64,000 nt of DNA from Streptomyces sp. NBC_00286. Lineage in GTDB: Bacteria; Actinomycetota; Actinomycetes; Streptomycetales; Streptomycetaceae. This document shows positions 55,529-64,000 of this stretch, piece after piece. The position numbers were made by a program, and so were the translations under genes. The notes below the pieces were generated by a model, which did not search any database, was not told where the DNA came from, and saw nothing but the letters and a program-made list of their open reading frames with translations. The stretch covers positions 1,302,001 through 1,366,000 of the forward strand of contig NZ_CP108054.1 in the NCBI RefSeq assembly GCF_036173125.1, written 5' to 3'. Every line of letters starts with the position of its first letter. Position 1 is the stretch's first letter.

Positions 55529-57534
55529 CAACTCCCTTTCGCCTGCGGGCCGCTGAACGGCTCGCCGTGGACGTACCGGCCGAGTGCGGTCAGCGGGAAG
55601 ACCTGCCGGTAGAGGTGGTAGTTGATCGAGAAGTCCCACGGGAAGCCGGTGCCGGTGAAGTACGGCTCGTCCCAGGTGCCGTCCTCCCGCTGGGTCTGGG
55701 CCAGCCAGGCGATCCCGCGCTCCACTGCCTTGGACTCCCGCTCCCCCGCCGCGAGCAGCGCGAGCAGGGCCCAGGCGGTCTGCGAGGCGGTGGAGGCGCC
55801 CCGGCCGCTCCATTCCTTGACGTACTTGTACGAGCGCAGGTCCTCGCCCCAGCCGCCGTCGTCGTTCTGCACCGTCTCCAGCCAGTCGACGGCTCGGCGG
55901 ATCGCCGGATGCGAGCCGGGCAGTCCGGCGGCGACCAGCGCGGGCACCACCGACCCGGTGCCGTATACGTAGTTGACGCCCCAGCGGCCGAACCAGGAGC
56001 CGTCCGCCTCCTGTTCGGCGAGCAGCCACTCGACGCCCCGCCGGGTTCGGGGATCGTGGGACAGTCCCTCGACGGCGAGCATCTCCACGACGTGCGCGGT
56101 GACATCGGCGGACGGCGGGTCGATCACCTCACCGAAGTCGCAGAACGGCAGCCTGTTGGGGAAGGAGCTGGTGTTGTCGACGTCGAAGGCGCCCCACGCG
56201 CCGTTCTTCGACTGCATGCCGAGGTTCCAGCGCACACCGCGTCCGATGGCCTTCTCGGCGCGCTCCGGGTCGTGGTGCTTGACGCGGCGCAGCGCGAGGA
56301 CGACCTCGGCGGTGTCGTCGATGTCGGGGTAGTTGTCGTTGTGGAACTCGAACGCCCAGCCGCCCGGCGGCAGTTGGGGTCGGCGTACGGACCAGTCGCC
56401 GGGCCGGACGATCTCCTCGCCGAGCATCCAGTCCGCGGCCTTCACCAGCTGCGGATGGTCGGCGGGCAGGCCCGCGTCGGCGAGCGCGATGGTCGCCAGG
56501 CAGGTGTCCCACACCGGTGACTGGCAGGCCTCGATCATCCGGGCCCCGTCCTCGCGCCATACGGCGAACCGGTCCAGGGACTCCAACCCGGCCCGCATCA
56601 CCGGGTGTTGGAGGTCGTAGCCGAGCAGACGCAGGGCGATGAGCGAGTACACGGCGGGCGGCTGGATGCCGCCCCAGCAGCCGTCGTTCTCCTGCCGCTC
56701 GATGATCCAGCGGGCGGCACTGTTCATGGCGGCCTTGCGCAGCCGGCGCGAGGCGACCTTCCGGTAGGCGTGCAGCGCCTTGTCGAGCCGCTGGAAGACG
56801 CCGTCCCAACTGGCCGCTGGAGCAAGCGGCTTGATGGGGTTCGGGTTGGCCGGGTCGGTGTGCAGTTCGTCGAGCGGGAACGGCGCGGGCCGTACCGGGC
56901 GCTTCGCCGAGACGATGGTGAGGGGCACGATGGTCTGCCGGGCCCAGCAGCCGAAGTCGTAGATGTTCAGCGGCATCCACTTGGGGAAGTAGATGAGCTC
57001 CGGCGGGAGTTCGGGCAGGTCGTCCCACTTCCACCAGCCGAACAGGGCCAGCCAGATCCGCGTGAAGACCCGAGCGGAGGCGATGCCGCCCTGCTCACGG
57101 ATCCAGGCCGAGGCCTTCGCCATGTGCGGTTCGTCCGGGCTGTCACCGGCCAGCCGCAGCGCTACGTACGCCTCGATGGTGGTGGAGAGTTCGCCGGGCC
57201 CGCCGTAGAAGGTGGCCCAGGTGCCGTCCTCGCGCTGCTCGCCGCGGATGAACAGTCCGGCGGCATGCTTGGTCTTCTCGTCGAGGATGCCCAGGAACTG
57301 GCGGAGGAGCAGGTCCTCGGCGTCCATCGTGACGTTCGTCTCGAGGTCGCCCTTCCACCAGCCCTGGGCGTCCTGCGTCGTGAGCAGGAAATCGGTGGCG
57401 CGCTGTATCGCGCGCTGGGCGGCGTCCGATACGTCCAGGCTCCCGGCCGCCACGGGAGTCGTCATACGGGTTTCGCTGGCCGAGGCCGCGCGGGGCGGGA
57501 GTGCCCCGGTGCTTCCGTCGGTCGTCGCTGTCAT
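55528..57534 (-). CDS. shc: Squalene-hopene cyclase
   Basis: 668 residues from ATG at 57534. Catalytic DXDDTA motif DIDDTAEVV. Repeated QW motifs (QDAQGWWKGD, QREDGTWATFYGG, QSKNGAWGAFD, QEADGSWFGRW, QNDDGGWGED, QREDGTWDEP). Membrane-associated; turns squalene into hopene/hopanol. Length is normal for SHC. Confidence 0.97.
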   Translation of the reverse strand: MTATTDGSTGALPPRAASASETRMTTPVAAGSLDVSDAAQRAIQRATDFLLTTQDAQGWWKGDLETNVTMDAEDLLLRQFLGILDEKTKHAAGLFIRGEQREDGTWATFYGGPGELSTTIEAYVALRLAGDSPDEPHMAKASAWIREQGGIASARVFTRIWLALFGWWKWDDLPELPPELIYFPKWMPLNIYDFGCWARQTIVPLTIVSAKRPVRPAPFPLDELHTDPANPNPIKPLAPAASWDGVFQRLDKALHAYRKVASRRLRKAAMNSAARWIIERQENDGCWGGIQPPAVYSLIALRLLGYDLQHPVMRAGLESLDRFAVWREDGARMIEACQSPVWDTCLATIALADAGLPADHPQLVKAADWMLGEEIVRPGDWSVRRPQLPPGGWAFEFHNDNYPDIDDTAEVVLALRRVKHHDPERAEKAIGRGVRWNLGMQSKNGAWGAFDVDNTSSFPNRLPFCDFGEVIDPPSADVTAHVVEMLAVEGLSHDPRTRRGVEWLLAEQEADGSWFGRWGVNYVYGTGSVVPALVAAGLPGSHPAIRRAVDWLETVQNDDGGWGEDLRSYKYVKEWSGRGASTASQTAWALLALLAAGERESKAVERGIAWLAQTQREDGTWDEPYFTGTGFPWDFSINYHLYRQVFPLTALGRYVHGEPFSGPQAKGS

Positions 57535-57652
57535 GGCTTCCCCTTCGTGCAGTGTGCAATCGGTGCGTTCTGCTGTGGGTCCGCCGTCGGCCGGTGCTCG
57601 GGTTCCGCGACACCGGCCGGCGACTACGCGAGGGTTATTCGACCGATAGTGA

Positions 57653-58726
57653 TCATCTCTTTCGTACGACGACGAAGTCGGCGAGCGCCACCAGCTCGGC
57701 CCGTACCCGGTCAGGCATCGAGATCGAGTCCAGGGCGTCGATGGCGGTCGTGTGCTGGCGGCGGGCCTCCTGAGCGGTCCACTCGCGGCCGCCCGCCTCC
57801 TCGATGAGCGCGGCGCGCGTGGCGAACTCCTCCTCGGAGAAGTTCTCGAAGTCGCTTGCCTTGGCGTCCTCGGCGAGCAGTTCACCGAGCCGCTCGGATG
57901 ACGGTCCGCCCGCCGCGAGAGCGGCCACGACCGGCAGGGACTTCTTGCGCTGGCGCAGATCGCTCCAGGGCCGCTTGCCGGTGGCCTCCGGGTCGCCCCA
58001 GATGCCCAGCAGATCGTCCACGGCCTGGAAGGCGAGGCCGAGGTGGTAGCCGTATTTCTCCAGCGTGTCGGCGGTGTGGTCGTCGGCGCCGCCGAGCACG
58101 GCGCCGATGGAGCAGGCGCAGGCGAGCAGGGCGCCCGTCTTGTTGCCCTCCATCTCCAGGCACTCTTCGACGGTGACCCGCTCCCGGTGCTCGTAGGAGA
58201 TGTCCTGCGCCTGGCCATCGATCAACGCGCGCGTGGCGGTCGTGAGACGGCGGGTGGCGCGGCCCGCCTCGGCCGTGCCGAGCTCCAGGAGGATCTCGTT
58301 GGCCAGCGCGAACAGGGCGTCGCCGACGAGGATGGCCTGGGCGGGGCCGTGCACCTTCCATACGGTGTCGCGGTGGCGGCGCTGTTCGTCGCCGTCCATC
58401 AGGTCGTCGTGCAGGAGCGAGAAGTTGTGCACCAGTTCAACGGCGACCGCACCCGGCACGCCCACCTCGGGGGCGGCACCGGCGGCCTGCGCGGACAGGA
58501 CGGCGAGCGCGGGGCGTACGGCCTTGCCGCCGTCGCCGTCCGCGGGGTTGCCCTCGGCGTCGATCCAGCCGAAGTGGTAGGCGGCGACGGTGTTCATGGG
58601 AGGGGCCAGGCGGTCGATGGCCGCCCGCAGTACCGGTGTGGCCAGGGTCCGGCCGCGCCCCAGGAGCGCGGTCACGTCCACCGAGGTCCCTCGAGCGGGC
58701 GTCGATGCCGGGGGCACAGTGGGCAC
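57653..58726 (-). CDS. Polyprenyl (farnesyl-type) diphosphate synthase
   Basis: 357 residues from GTG at 58726 (GGAGAG upstream). First Asp-rich motif LLHDDLMDGDEQRRH, second VDDLLGIWGDPEATG, plus GNKTGALLACACSIG. Supplies farnesyl diphosphate for squalene. A GTG is the only start with a proper Shine-Dalgarno; the frame is open far upstream. Confidence 0.92.
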   Translation of the reverse strand: MPTVPPASTPARGTSVDVTALLGRGRTLATPVLRAAIDRLAPPMNTVAAYHFGWIDAEGNPADGDGGKAVRPALAVLSAQAAGAAPEVGVPGAVAVELVHNFSLLHDDLMDGDEQRRHRDTVWKVHGPAQAILVGDALFALANEILLELGTAEAGRATRRLTTATRALIDGQAQDISYEHRERVTVEECLEMEGNKTGALLACACSIGAVLGGADDHTADTLEKYGYHLGLAFQAVDDLLGIWGDPEATGKRPWSDLRQRKKSLPVVAALAAGGPSSERLGELLAEDAKASDFENFSEEEFATRAALIEEAGGREWTAQEARRQHTTAIDALDSISMPDRVRAELVALADFVVVRKR

Positions 58727-58785
58727 AGTCTCTCCTCTATTGGCGATACGGGGGGTGCGGGAGCCTGCTCCGCTCAGATCGAGCG

Positions 58786-60366
58786 TCACGCCGCCTCCTC
58801 GAAGAGCTCGAAGAGATGATCGCGAGGCCGGCCCAGGGCGCTGAGCGCGGCACCGGCCGCGCTCACACCACTGCGGACCGCACTCTCCATGGTCGCGGGC
58901 CACCCTGTGGCGGTCCACGCTCCGGCCAGGCAGAGGCCGGGTGCCTTGGTGCGGGCGCCGGGCCGCAGCCGCCCGACGCCTGGGGTGGGAGCGAACGTCG
59001 CGGTCCGCTCCCTGGTCACGAAGAAGTCCCGTACTTCGGCGCCGCGCGTGCCGGGCAGCAGCCGCTCCAGCTCCGGCAGATAGCGCTCGCGCAGCTCGGA
59101 TACGGGGGCGTCGATCTCGTCGTGTGCGGCCGACTGCGACAGCGCGAGGTACTGGCCCTCGCGGAGGCCGGATGCCTCGGTCCGGTCGAAGACCCACTGC
59201 ACGGGGCTGCCGAGCGCGGCGAAGAAGGGCTTGGCGAGCACCTTGCGGTCGTACACGACATGGATGTTGAGGATGGGCGCGGTGCCGATCTCGAGCAGCC
59301 GCTCGGGTTCGTCGAGCGCGCCCTCGGGCAGCAGATCGTGGGCTTCGCGCTGGGGTACGGCGAGCACGACCGCGTCGGCGTGGAGCGTCTCGCCGGGAAC
59401 CTGAACCCTCCAACGCCCGTTCTCGTGGTGGGAGATGGAGGTGACCCGTGTTCTCACTTCGGTACGGACGCCCGCGGAGTCGAGCGCCTTGCGCGCCCTC
59501 AGGTCATGCAGTTCGCCCAGCGGGACGCGCGCCCAGCCGATGTCGGCCGCGCCCGGGTCGGACAGCAGACCGGTCTTGAACACCATCGCGGCGAGCCCGA
59601 GCGAGGCGTCGCCGGCCACCGCGTTGAGGGTGGCGACCCCGACGAGGTCCCACAGTGCTTCGACGGCACGCGCCGACTGACCGTGCCGGGTCAGCCAGCT
59701 GCCGAAGTCCTCGGTGTCGAGGGCCGGGTCGGCGAGGTCGAGTGCCTTGAGCGCGAGCGCGGCACGTCCGACCTTGGCGCGCTCGGCGAGCGAGAGATGC
59801 GAGTACGTGGCGAGGCTGCGTCCCAGATGCAGTGGTACGGGCAGCGCGTCGCGCCGTAGTCGGCCGAGGCGGCTTCCCACCGGCTTCGCCACATCGAGTA
59901 CGGGCACGTCGAGCCGTTTCTGCAGTGGCGCGAGTTCCGCTCCGTCGACACGGTCGAGAAACCAGCGGTACGCCGTGCAGCAGCGCAGGTACACATGCTG
60001 GCCGTTGTCCACGGTGAGGTCGCCACGCTGGAAGGAGAAGGCGAGCCCGCCGAGCCGCGGCCGGCCTTCGAGCAGCGTGACGCGTACGCCCGCGTCGGCG
60101 AGCGTCAGCGCGGCGGTGATCCCGGCGAGCCCTCCGCCGACCACGACTGCTGCGTTTTTTTGAGGCTCGGTTCGCCTCCGGGGCGCTACAGCCGGTGCCG
60201 AGGACGCGACCGTGCTCGACCCTCCTTCGTCGGGCCTCCGCGCTCCCCCAGACTCCGTCCGGGGGGACCCCCACACGCCCTCGGCACCGACGCGCCCCTT
60301 CGGCTCACTCGCCGGGCAGCCGGGGCGATCCCCGTCGAATCCCTCGCCCTGTGTGGTGTCACTCAT
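58786..60366 (-). CDS. hpnE: Squalene-forming flavin amine oxidase-like HpnE
   Basis: 526 residues. FAD-binding VVVGGGLAGITAALTLADAG after a 70-residue low-complexity N-terminus, RPRLGGLAFSF, and C-terminal LCLAGAWTATGWPATMESAV. With HpnC and HpnD it makes squalene by reduction of hydroxysqualene. The N-terminal extension includes a common Streptomyces repeat (SPRTESGGARR). Start ATG 60366 has GGAGGG. Confidence 0.93.
   Translation of the reverse strand: MSDTTQGEGFDGDRPGCPASEPKGRVGAEGVWGSPRTESGGARRPDEGGSSTVASSAPAVAPRRRTEPQKNAAVVVGGGLAGITAALTLADAGVRVTLLEGRPRLGGLAFSFQRGDLTVDNGQHVYLRCCTAYRWFLDRVDGAELAPLQKRLDVPVLDVAKPVGSRLGRLRRDALPVPLHLGRSLATYSHLSLAERAKVGRAALALKALDLADPALDTEDFGSWLTRHGQSARAVEALWDLVGVATLNAVAGDASLGLAAMVFKTGLLSDPGAADIGWARVPLGELHDLRARKALDSAGVRTEVRTRVTSISHHENGRWRVQVPGETLHADAVVLAVPQREAHDLLPEGALDEPERLLEIGTAPILNIHVVYDRKVLAKPFFAALGSPVQWVFDRTEASGLREGQYLALSQSAAHDEIDAPVSELRERYLPELERLLPGTRGAEVRDFFVTRERTATFAPTPGVGRLRPGARTKAPGLCLAGAWTATGWPATMESAVRSGVSAAGAALSALGRPRDHLFELFEEAA
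60242..60273. repeat. G-rich dispersed repeat inside the hpnE 5' end
   Basis: CTCCCCCAGACTCCGTCCGG followed by GGGGACCCCCAC. From memory this element occurs at many intergenic places in Streptomyces; here it is translated as residues about 31-41 of HpnE. Confidence 0.45.
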
Positions 60367-60502
60367 CGTGCGCCCTCCCCCGCGGCCGTGCCGTGGCGGT
60401 GGAGCGGTGCACGGCTGGCCGTTGAAGTCAGGGACGCCGTCGACGACCGGAGGGTTGCGCACCGTTTCCCAGGAGTTGTGTCACCTTGGCCCAGAGTGTC
60501 CA

Positions 60503-61453
60503 TCAGGCGCGCCTCCTGACGGTTCCGCGGGAGACATGCCGGGCGTCGAGACCGGAGAGGCCGCGTACGGCGACGTACGCCTTCTCGCGTCCGGGCAGTG
60601 AGACTCGGCCGCGCAGCACTGCCTCCGGCTCGCGCTCGATGCGTTCGAGCAGGCGGCGGTAGATGCCGGCCATCGCGGCGACGCAGGCGCCGCTGCGTCG
60701 GTCCAGCATGGGCAGCAGCCGGTAGCCCTCCGCGAACAGAGCGCGGGCCCTGCGCACCTCGAAGTGCACCAGGCCCGCGAAGTCGGAACCGTCCGGCGGC
60801 TGGGAGCCCTTGAACCCGGCCGAGCAGCCGAACTTCGCGAGATCGTCCGCGGGCAGATAGGTCCGCCCGTCTTCGGCGTCCTCGCGAACGTCCCTGAGAA
60901 TATTGGTGAGTTGGAGTGCGAGGCCGAGTGTGTCGGCGTACTCGGGCGCGCGCTCGACTCCGCGCGCCCCAGGTTCGGTGCCGAACACGCCGAGCGAGAG
61001 CCGCCCGATCGCCCCGGCCACACAGCGGCAGTAGACCTTCAGGTCGTCCCAGGTCTCGTAGGTCTCGCCGCGTACGTCCATCAGGACGCCGTCGATGAGT
61101 TCGTCGAGGCCGCCGAGCGGAATGGGGAAGTGGACCGCGGTGTGGCTGAGGGCGACGGCCACCGGGTCGGTGTCGTCCTCGTCCACTGAGCGGTCCCGGA
61201 CCCGGGCGAGCAGTGCCCGGGTGTCCTCCAGGCGGGCCGCCTTGACCTCGGGTGCGAGCGCGCCGTCGCCGATGTCGTCGACCCGCCGCGAGAACGCGTA
61301 GAGCGCCGACATGGCCCGGCGCTTGTGCGTCGGCAGGAGTCTGATGCCGTACGCGAAGTTACGGGCCTGCTGTCCGGTCACTGCCTCGCAGTAGCTGTAT
61401 GCGGCGAGTACCGGTGCGGACACGTGCGTGGGAGACTCCACGGCCTGGATCAC
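60503..61453 (-). CDS. hpnD: Presqualene diphosphate synthase HpnD
   Basis: 316 residues from GTG at 61453, overlapping hpnC (GTGA). Asp-rich helix motifs SRRVDDIGDG and NILRDVREDAEDGRTYLPAD with SYCEAVTGQQARNFAYGIRL. Squalene/phytoene-synthase family. It condenses two farnesyl diphosphates. Confidence 0.94.
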   Translation of the reverse strand: MIQAVESPTHVSAPVLAAYSYCEAVTGQQARNFAYGIRLLPTHKRRAMSALYAFSRRVDDIGDGALAPEVKAARLEDTRALLARVRDRSVDEDDTDPVAVALSHTAVHFPIPLGGLDELIDGVLMDVRGETYETWDDLKVYCRCVAGAIGRLSLGVFGTEPGARGVERAPEYADTLGLALQLTNILRDVREDAEDGRTYLPADDLAKFGCSAGFKGSQPPDGSDFAGLVHFEVRRARALFAEGYRLLPMLDRRSGACVAAMAGIYRRLLERIEREPEAVLRGRVSLPGREKAYVAVRGLSGLDARHVSRGTVRRRA

Positions 61454-62352
61454 CCCTCTCCTCGCAGAGTCATGCCCGCCTCGCGGAGCAGCCGGAGCCT
61501 GGCCGGTTTGGGCGGGCCGGAAAGTACGTCGTATTCGGCGGTGCGCATCGCGTGGATTGCCGCCTTCCCCCCTGCCACGAATCCGGCGAGCAGTAGCCTC
61601 AGCCTGCCGTGGACGCTACCCACGAGGGGGGTGCCTTCATTCAAGAGGTTCCGTGCGCGTTCGGTTTCGAATGCGACCAGTGCGCGCACCGATGCGCCCG
61701 CTGTAGGCAGGGCGAGATCCGCCTCTTGGACATGGAACCGTTTCATGTCCTCGGCCGGGAGATAGACGCGGTCGCGGCCGAGGTCCTCACTGACGTCCTG
61801 GAGGTGCTCGACGATCTGGAGTGCCGTGCAGACGGCGTCGGAGAGCCGCACCCGCTCCGGTGTCGAGGTGCCGGTGACGGCGAGGACGAGGCGGCCGACC
61901 GGGTTGGCGGACAGCTCGCAGTAGGCGAGGAGGTCGTCGTACGTCTCGTATCGCTTGACGAGTTGGTCCTGGCGGTTGGCCGCGATCAGCCCGAGGAACG
62001 GCTCGGGGCTGAGGCCGGCGCGGCGGACCGTCGGCTGGAGGCGGCGCAGGAGCGGGTGGCGCGGGGTCGCGTCGAAGACCCTGCGGAGGTCGGCCTCGAA
62101 GGCGTCGAGGAGGACGAGGCGGTCCTCGGCCTGTTCGGGGGACACACCGAGGAGGCGGGCGTCGGCGCCGCCGGGGGCCAGGTCGCCGTCACCGATGTCG
62201 TCGACGAGACGGGCGAAGCCGTACACCGCCATGAGGTCGGTGCGCCAGGCCCTGGGCAGGAAGAACGGAGCCACGGGGAAGTTCTCGTACGCGGCCTTGT
62301 CGAGGGTGGTGCGCTCCGGGCCGGGGGCGCGTGCGGTCCCGGCGGCCGTCAC
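61450..62352 (-). CDS. hpnC: Hydroxysqualene synthase HpnC
   Basis: 300 residues from GTG at 62352. ENFPVAPFFLPRAWRTDLMA, ARLVDDIGDG and EHLQDVSEDLGRDRVYLPAE. The frame is open back to a GTG at 62382, ten codons earlier. A 21-codon ORF from 62413 (MATETLQLREACAVPVPGSER) ends by TGA overlapping the chosen GTG (GTGA), so coupling is possible, or the start has drifted. First gene of the hopanoid operon. Confidence 0.9.
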   Translation of the reverse strand: MTAAGTARAPGPERTTLDKAAYENFPVAPFFLPRAWRTDLMAVYGFARLVDDIGDGDLAPGGADARLLGVSPEQAEDRLVLLDAFEADLRRVFDATPRHPLLRRLQPTVRRAGLSPEPFLGLIAANRQDQLVKRYETYDDLLAYCELSANPVGRLVLAVTGTSTPERVRLSDAVCTALQIVEHLQDVSEDLGRDRVYLPAEDMKRFHVQEADLALPTAGASVRALVAFETERARNLLNEGTPLVGSVHGRLRLLLAGFVAGGKAAIHAMRTAEYDVLSGPPKPARLRLLREAGMTLRGEG

Positions 62353-62554
62353 CGCTCGCTGCCCGGTACGGGGACGGCACACGCTTCGCGGAGCTGGAGA
62401 GTTTCCGTAGCCATTGCCGTCACGTCTCCCGTTCTACACCGCCGACCCAATATGCGCCCATTTCGGACACGCCGCCCGGACGTCCGCGCCTTCGCGGAGC
62501 GCCGGTCTCGCGCATTATCGCCCTACTTGCCGCGAATAAGCACCGGTACAGCTT

Positions 62555-62568
62555 ACGTTGTACAACGT
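62555..62568. promoter_or_regulatory. Palindrome, candidate operator of the hopanoid operon
   Basis: ACGTTGTACAACGT, 14 bp, perfectly self-complementary. No cognate regulator is known from this window. Confidence 0.45.
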
Positions 62569-62698
62569 TCCGTGCTTCGCCTGGGTGTCCTGGACATCAC
62601 AACAACACACCGATTGGCGTCAAGCTTCCTACGACGGCCCAGAGTTGACGTCCTCTTTTGCCCGGCTTGATCGTCCCTTGTACGGGCACGGCACGAGG

Positions 62699-62727
62699 GA
62701 CCTCGCCGGAGGCGCTCCGGCGAGGTC
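62699..62727 (-). terminator. Hairpin after the TagH-like gene
   Basis: GACCTCGCCGGA and TCCGGCGAGGTC form a perfect 12-bp stem with loop GGCGC, 19-47 bp after the stop of the ABC ATPase. Confidence 0.75.
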
Positions 62728-62745
62728 GTCAGTGTGTGGCCCGGC

Positions 62746-63531
62746 CTACCTGCCGGTGAACTTCTCGTACTCCTTGAGGACCTCGTCGGTCGGGCCGTCC
62801 ATGCGCAGCTCGCCGCGCTCCAGCCACAGGACGCGGTCGCAGGTGTCACGGATCGACTTGTTGTTGTGACTGACGAGGAAGACCGTGCCCGCGCTCTTGC
62901 GCAGCTCGCGGATGCGGGCCTCGGAGCGCTTCTGGAAGGAGCGGTCGCCGGTCGCGAGGGCCTCGTCGATCATCAGGACGTCGTGGTCCTTGGCGGCGGC
63001 GATGGAAAAGCGCAGGCGGGCGGCCATTCCGGAGGAGTACGTCCGCATGGGCAGCGTGATGAAGTCGCCCTTCTCGTTGATGCCGGAGAAGTCGACGATC
63101 TCCTGGTAACGCTCGCGGATCTGCTCGCGGGTCATGCCCATCGCGAGGCCGCCGAGGATGACGTTCCGCTCGCCGGTCAGGTCGTTCATCAGGGCCGCGT
63201 TCACGCCGAGGAGCGAGGGCTGGCCGTCGGTGTAGACCTTGCCCTCCTCGGCGGGCAGCAGCCCGGCGATGGCACGCAGCAGCGTGGACTTGCCGGAGCC
63301 GTTGGAGCCGATCAGGCCGATGGCCTCGCCGCGGTAGGCGATGAAGGAGACGCCGCGCACGGCGTGCACCTTGCGGACGCCGCGCTCCTCGCCGCCGCCT
63401 CGCTTGAGTATGCGGCTGAGGGCGGCGGTGGCGCTGCCCTTGCCGGTCTTGGCGCCGTTGACGCGGTAGACGATGTGCAGCTCGTCCGCGATGACGGTGG
63501 GGATCCGTGTGTCGGTGATCTGCTCAGCCAC
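62746..63531 (-). CDS. Polysaccharide/teichoic-acid ABC exporter ATPase (TagH-like)
   Basis: 261 residues from GTG at 63531, overlapping the permease end. Walker A GLIGSNGSGKST, signature YSSGMAARLRFSIAA, Walker B VLMIDEALATGD, switch VSHN. KVHAVRGVSF and the SSGM signature are typical of TagH/RfbE/KpsT types. Cytoplasmic partner of the permease. Confidence 0.93.
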   Translation of the reverse strand: MAEQITDTRIPTVIADELHIVYRVNGAKTGKGSATAALSRILKRGGGEERGVRKVHAVRGVSFIAYRGEAIGLIGSNGSGKSTLLRAIAGLLPAEEGKVYTDGQPSLLGVNAALMNDLTGERNVILGGLAMGMTREQIRERYQEIVDFSGINEKGDFITLPMRTYSSGMAARLRFSIAAAKDHDVLMIDEALATGDRSFQKRSEARIRELRKSAGTVFLVSHNNKSIRDTCDRVLWLERGELRMDGPTDEVLKEYEKFTGR

Positions 63532-64000
63532 GGCCGTACCGCTCCTCAGCCTTCCAGAAGTACACGAACCCGCCGACGGCGACGAGGAGGGACCAGCCGA
63601 CAGCGACCGCCCAGACATGTGGGGGCAGATTCTCGGAGCCGTAACCGTCGATCAGCGCGAAGCGCATCAGGTCCATGTAGATGGCGGCCGGATTCCACTG
63701 GAGGATGTCGGCGATCCAGGCGGGCTTGTCCTTCAGCATGATCGGGATGGAGAACATGACGCCGGACGCGTACATCCACGTACGCATCACGAACGGCATG
63801 AGCTGCGCGAGGTCCGGGGTCTTGGCGCCCGCCCGGGCCATGATCATCGCGAGGCCCGTGTTGAAAAGGAACTGCAGGACAAGGACCGGGATGATCAGCA
63901 GCCAGGACAGGCGCGGGTAACTGCCGAATCCGACCGCCACCGCGAACAGCACGATCATCGAGAAGAGCAGTTGCTGGAGCTGCTGGAGCGAGAAGGAGAT
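63524..64000 (-). CDS. Polysaccharide ABC exporter permease (TagG-like), partial
   Basis: About 159 residues inside the window; the N-terminus lies beyond the right edge. Membrane helices IVLFAVAVGFGSYPRLSWLL, VLVLQFLFNTGLAMIMA, MYASGVMFSIPIMLK and the end VWAVAVGWSLLVAVGGFVYF. Fits ABC-2 transporters of teichoic acid or O-antigen. Confidence 0.9.
   Translation of the reverse strand: MSFSLQQLQQLLFSMIVLFAVAVGFGSYPRLSWLLIIPVLVLQFLFNTGLAMIMARAGAKTPDLAQLMPFVMRTWMYASGVMFSIPIMLKDKPAWIADILQWNPAAIYMDLMRFALIDGYGSENLPPHVWAVAVGWSLLVAVGGFVYFWKAEERYGRG

Larger units (their letters stand above)
62353..62745. promoter_or_regulatory. Hopanoid operon promoter region
   Basis: About 390 bp. A perfect palindrome ACGTTGTACAACGT lies at 62555-62568, about 200 bp upstream of hpnC. 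The 21-codon ORF starts near 62413. The terminator of the ABC gene is at 62699-62727. Confidence 0.5.

Noticed and set aside
53565..55556. Long plus-strand open frame (663 codons)
   Set aside because: It is antisense to ispG, hpnH and hpnG, which have clear motifs; high GC leaves the opposite strand open.

Overview
The window is a chromosomal segment of a high-GC actinomycete, almost certainly a Streptomyces. Supporting evidence: codons strongly biased to G or C in the third position, many ATGA-type gene overlaps, a conservon (cvn) operon, mycothiol-system proteins, a c-di-AMP (ydaO-type) riboswitch in front of a LysM-M23 cell-wall hydrolase, and a complete hopanoid cluster in the usual Streptomyces order.

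Left third (1-29.1 kb): accessory DNA that ends at a tyrosine-recombinase gene next to tRNA-Pro(GGG). From 1 to 12 kb lies a small-molecule island: a bicupin and an MDR dehydrogenase, a YihY membrane protein, a class II aldolase, an ECF transporter whose S-like part and two ATPases are one polypeptide, two mycothiol-nitroreductase-like DsbA proteins that both have CPWS instead of CPWC, an M24-fold protein that has lost most metal ligands, a mycoredoxin remnant and a MarR regulator. Five copies of one 17-bp palindrome (TRTCAA-N5-YTGAYA) lie in front of four of these units, including marR itself, which suggests one MarR-controlled regulon. From 12 to 24 kb are two two-component systems, one with an ABC-2 exporter and one near an MMPL transporter, plus a PP2C phosphatase. 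This part also holds decayed material: a DUF998/glycosyltransferase chimera, a ghost copy of the MMPL promoter and start, a DUF2637 (Spd) remnant, a frameshifted glycosidase C-terminus and a possible recombinase stub.

Middle (29-48.5 kb): core-like genes. These are a split transketolase pair, a YjbR-like protein, a DUF2264 protein, the conservon cvnABCD plus a GAF protein, a metallo-beta-lactamase-fold phosphodiesterase-like enzyme, a Glu/Leu/Phe/Val dehydrogenase, a TetR regulator, a GDSL hydrolase, a secreted DUF6250-like protein, the LysM-M23 hydrolase with its riboswitch, a GH36 alpha-galactosidase and a tyrosine phosphatase. Two short tandem-repeat arrays begin exactly at the stop codons of the DUF2264 and dehydrogenase genes.

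Right (48.5-62.4 kb): the hopanoid operon on the minus strand, hpnC-hpnD-hpnE-polyprenyl synthase-shc-hpnG-hpnH-ispG-dxs-hpnO, followed by an XRE-cupin regulator and a 41-residue membrane protein. It carries isoprenoid supply (Dxs, IspG, prenyl synthase), squalene formation (HpnC, D, E), cyclisation (SHC) and side-chain building (HpnH, G, O). The window closes with a TagGH-type polysaccharide ABC exporter, whose permease runs off the right edge.
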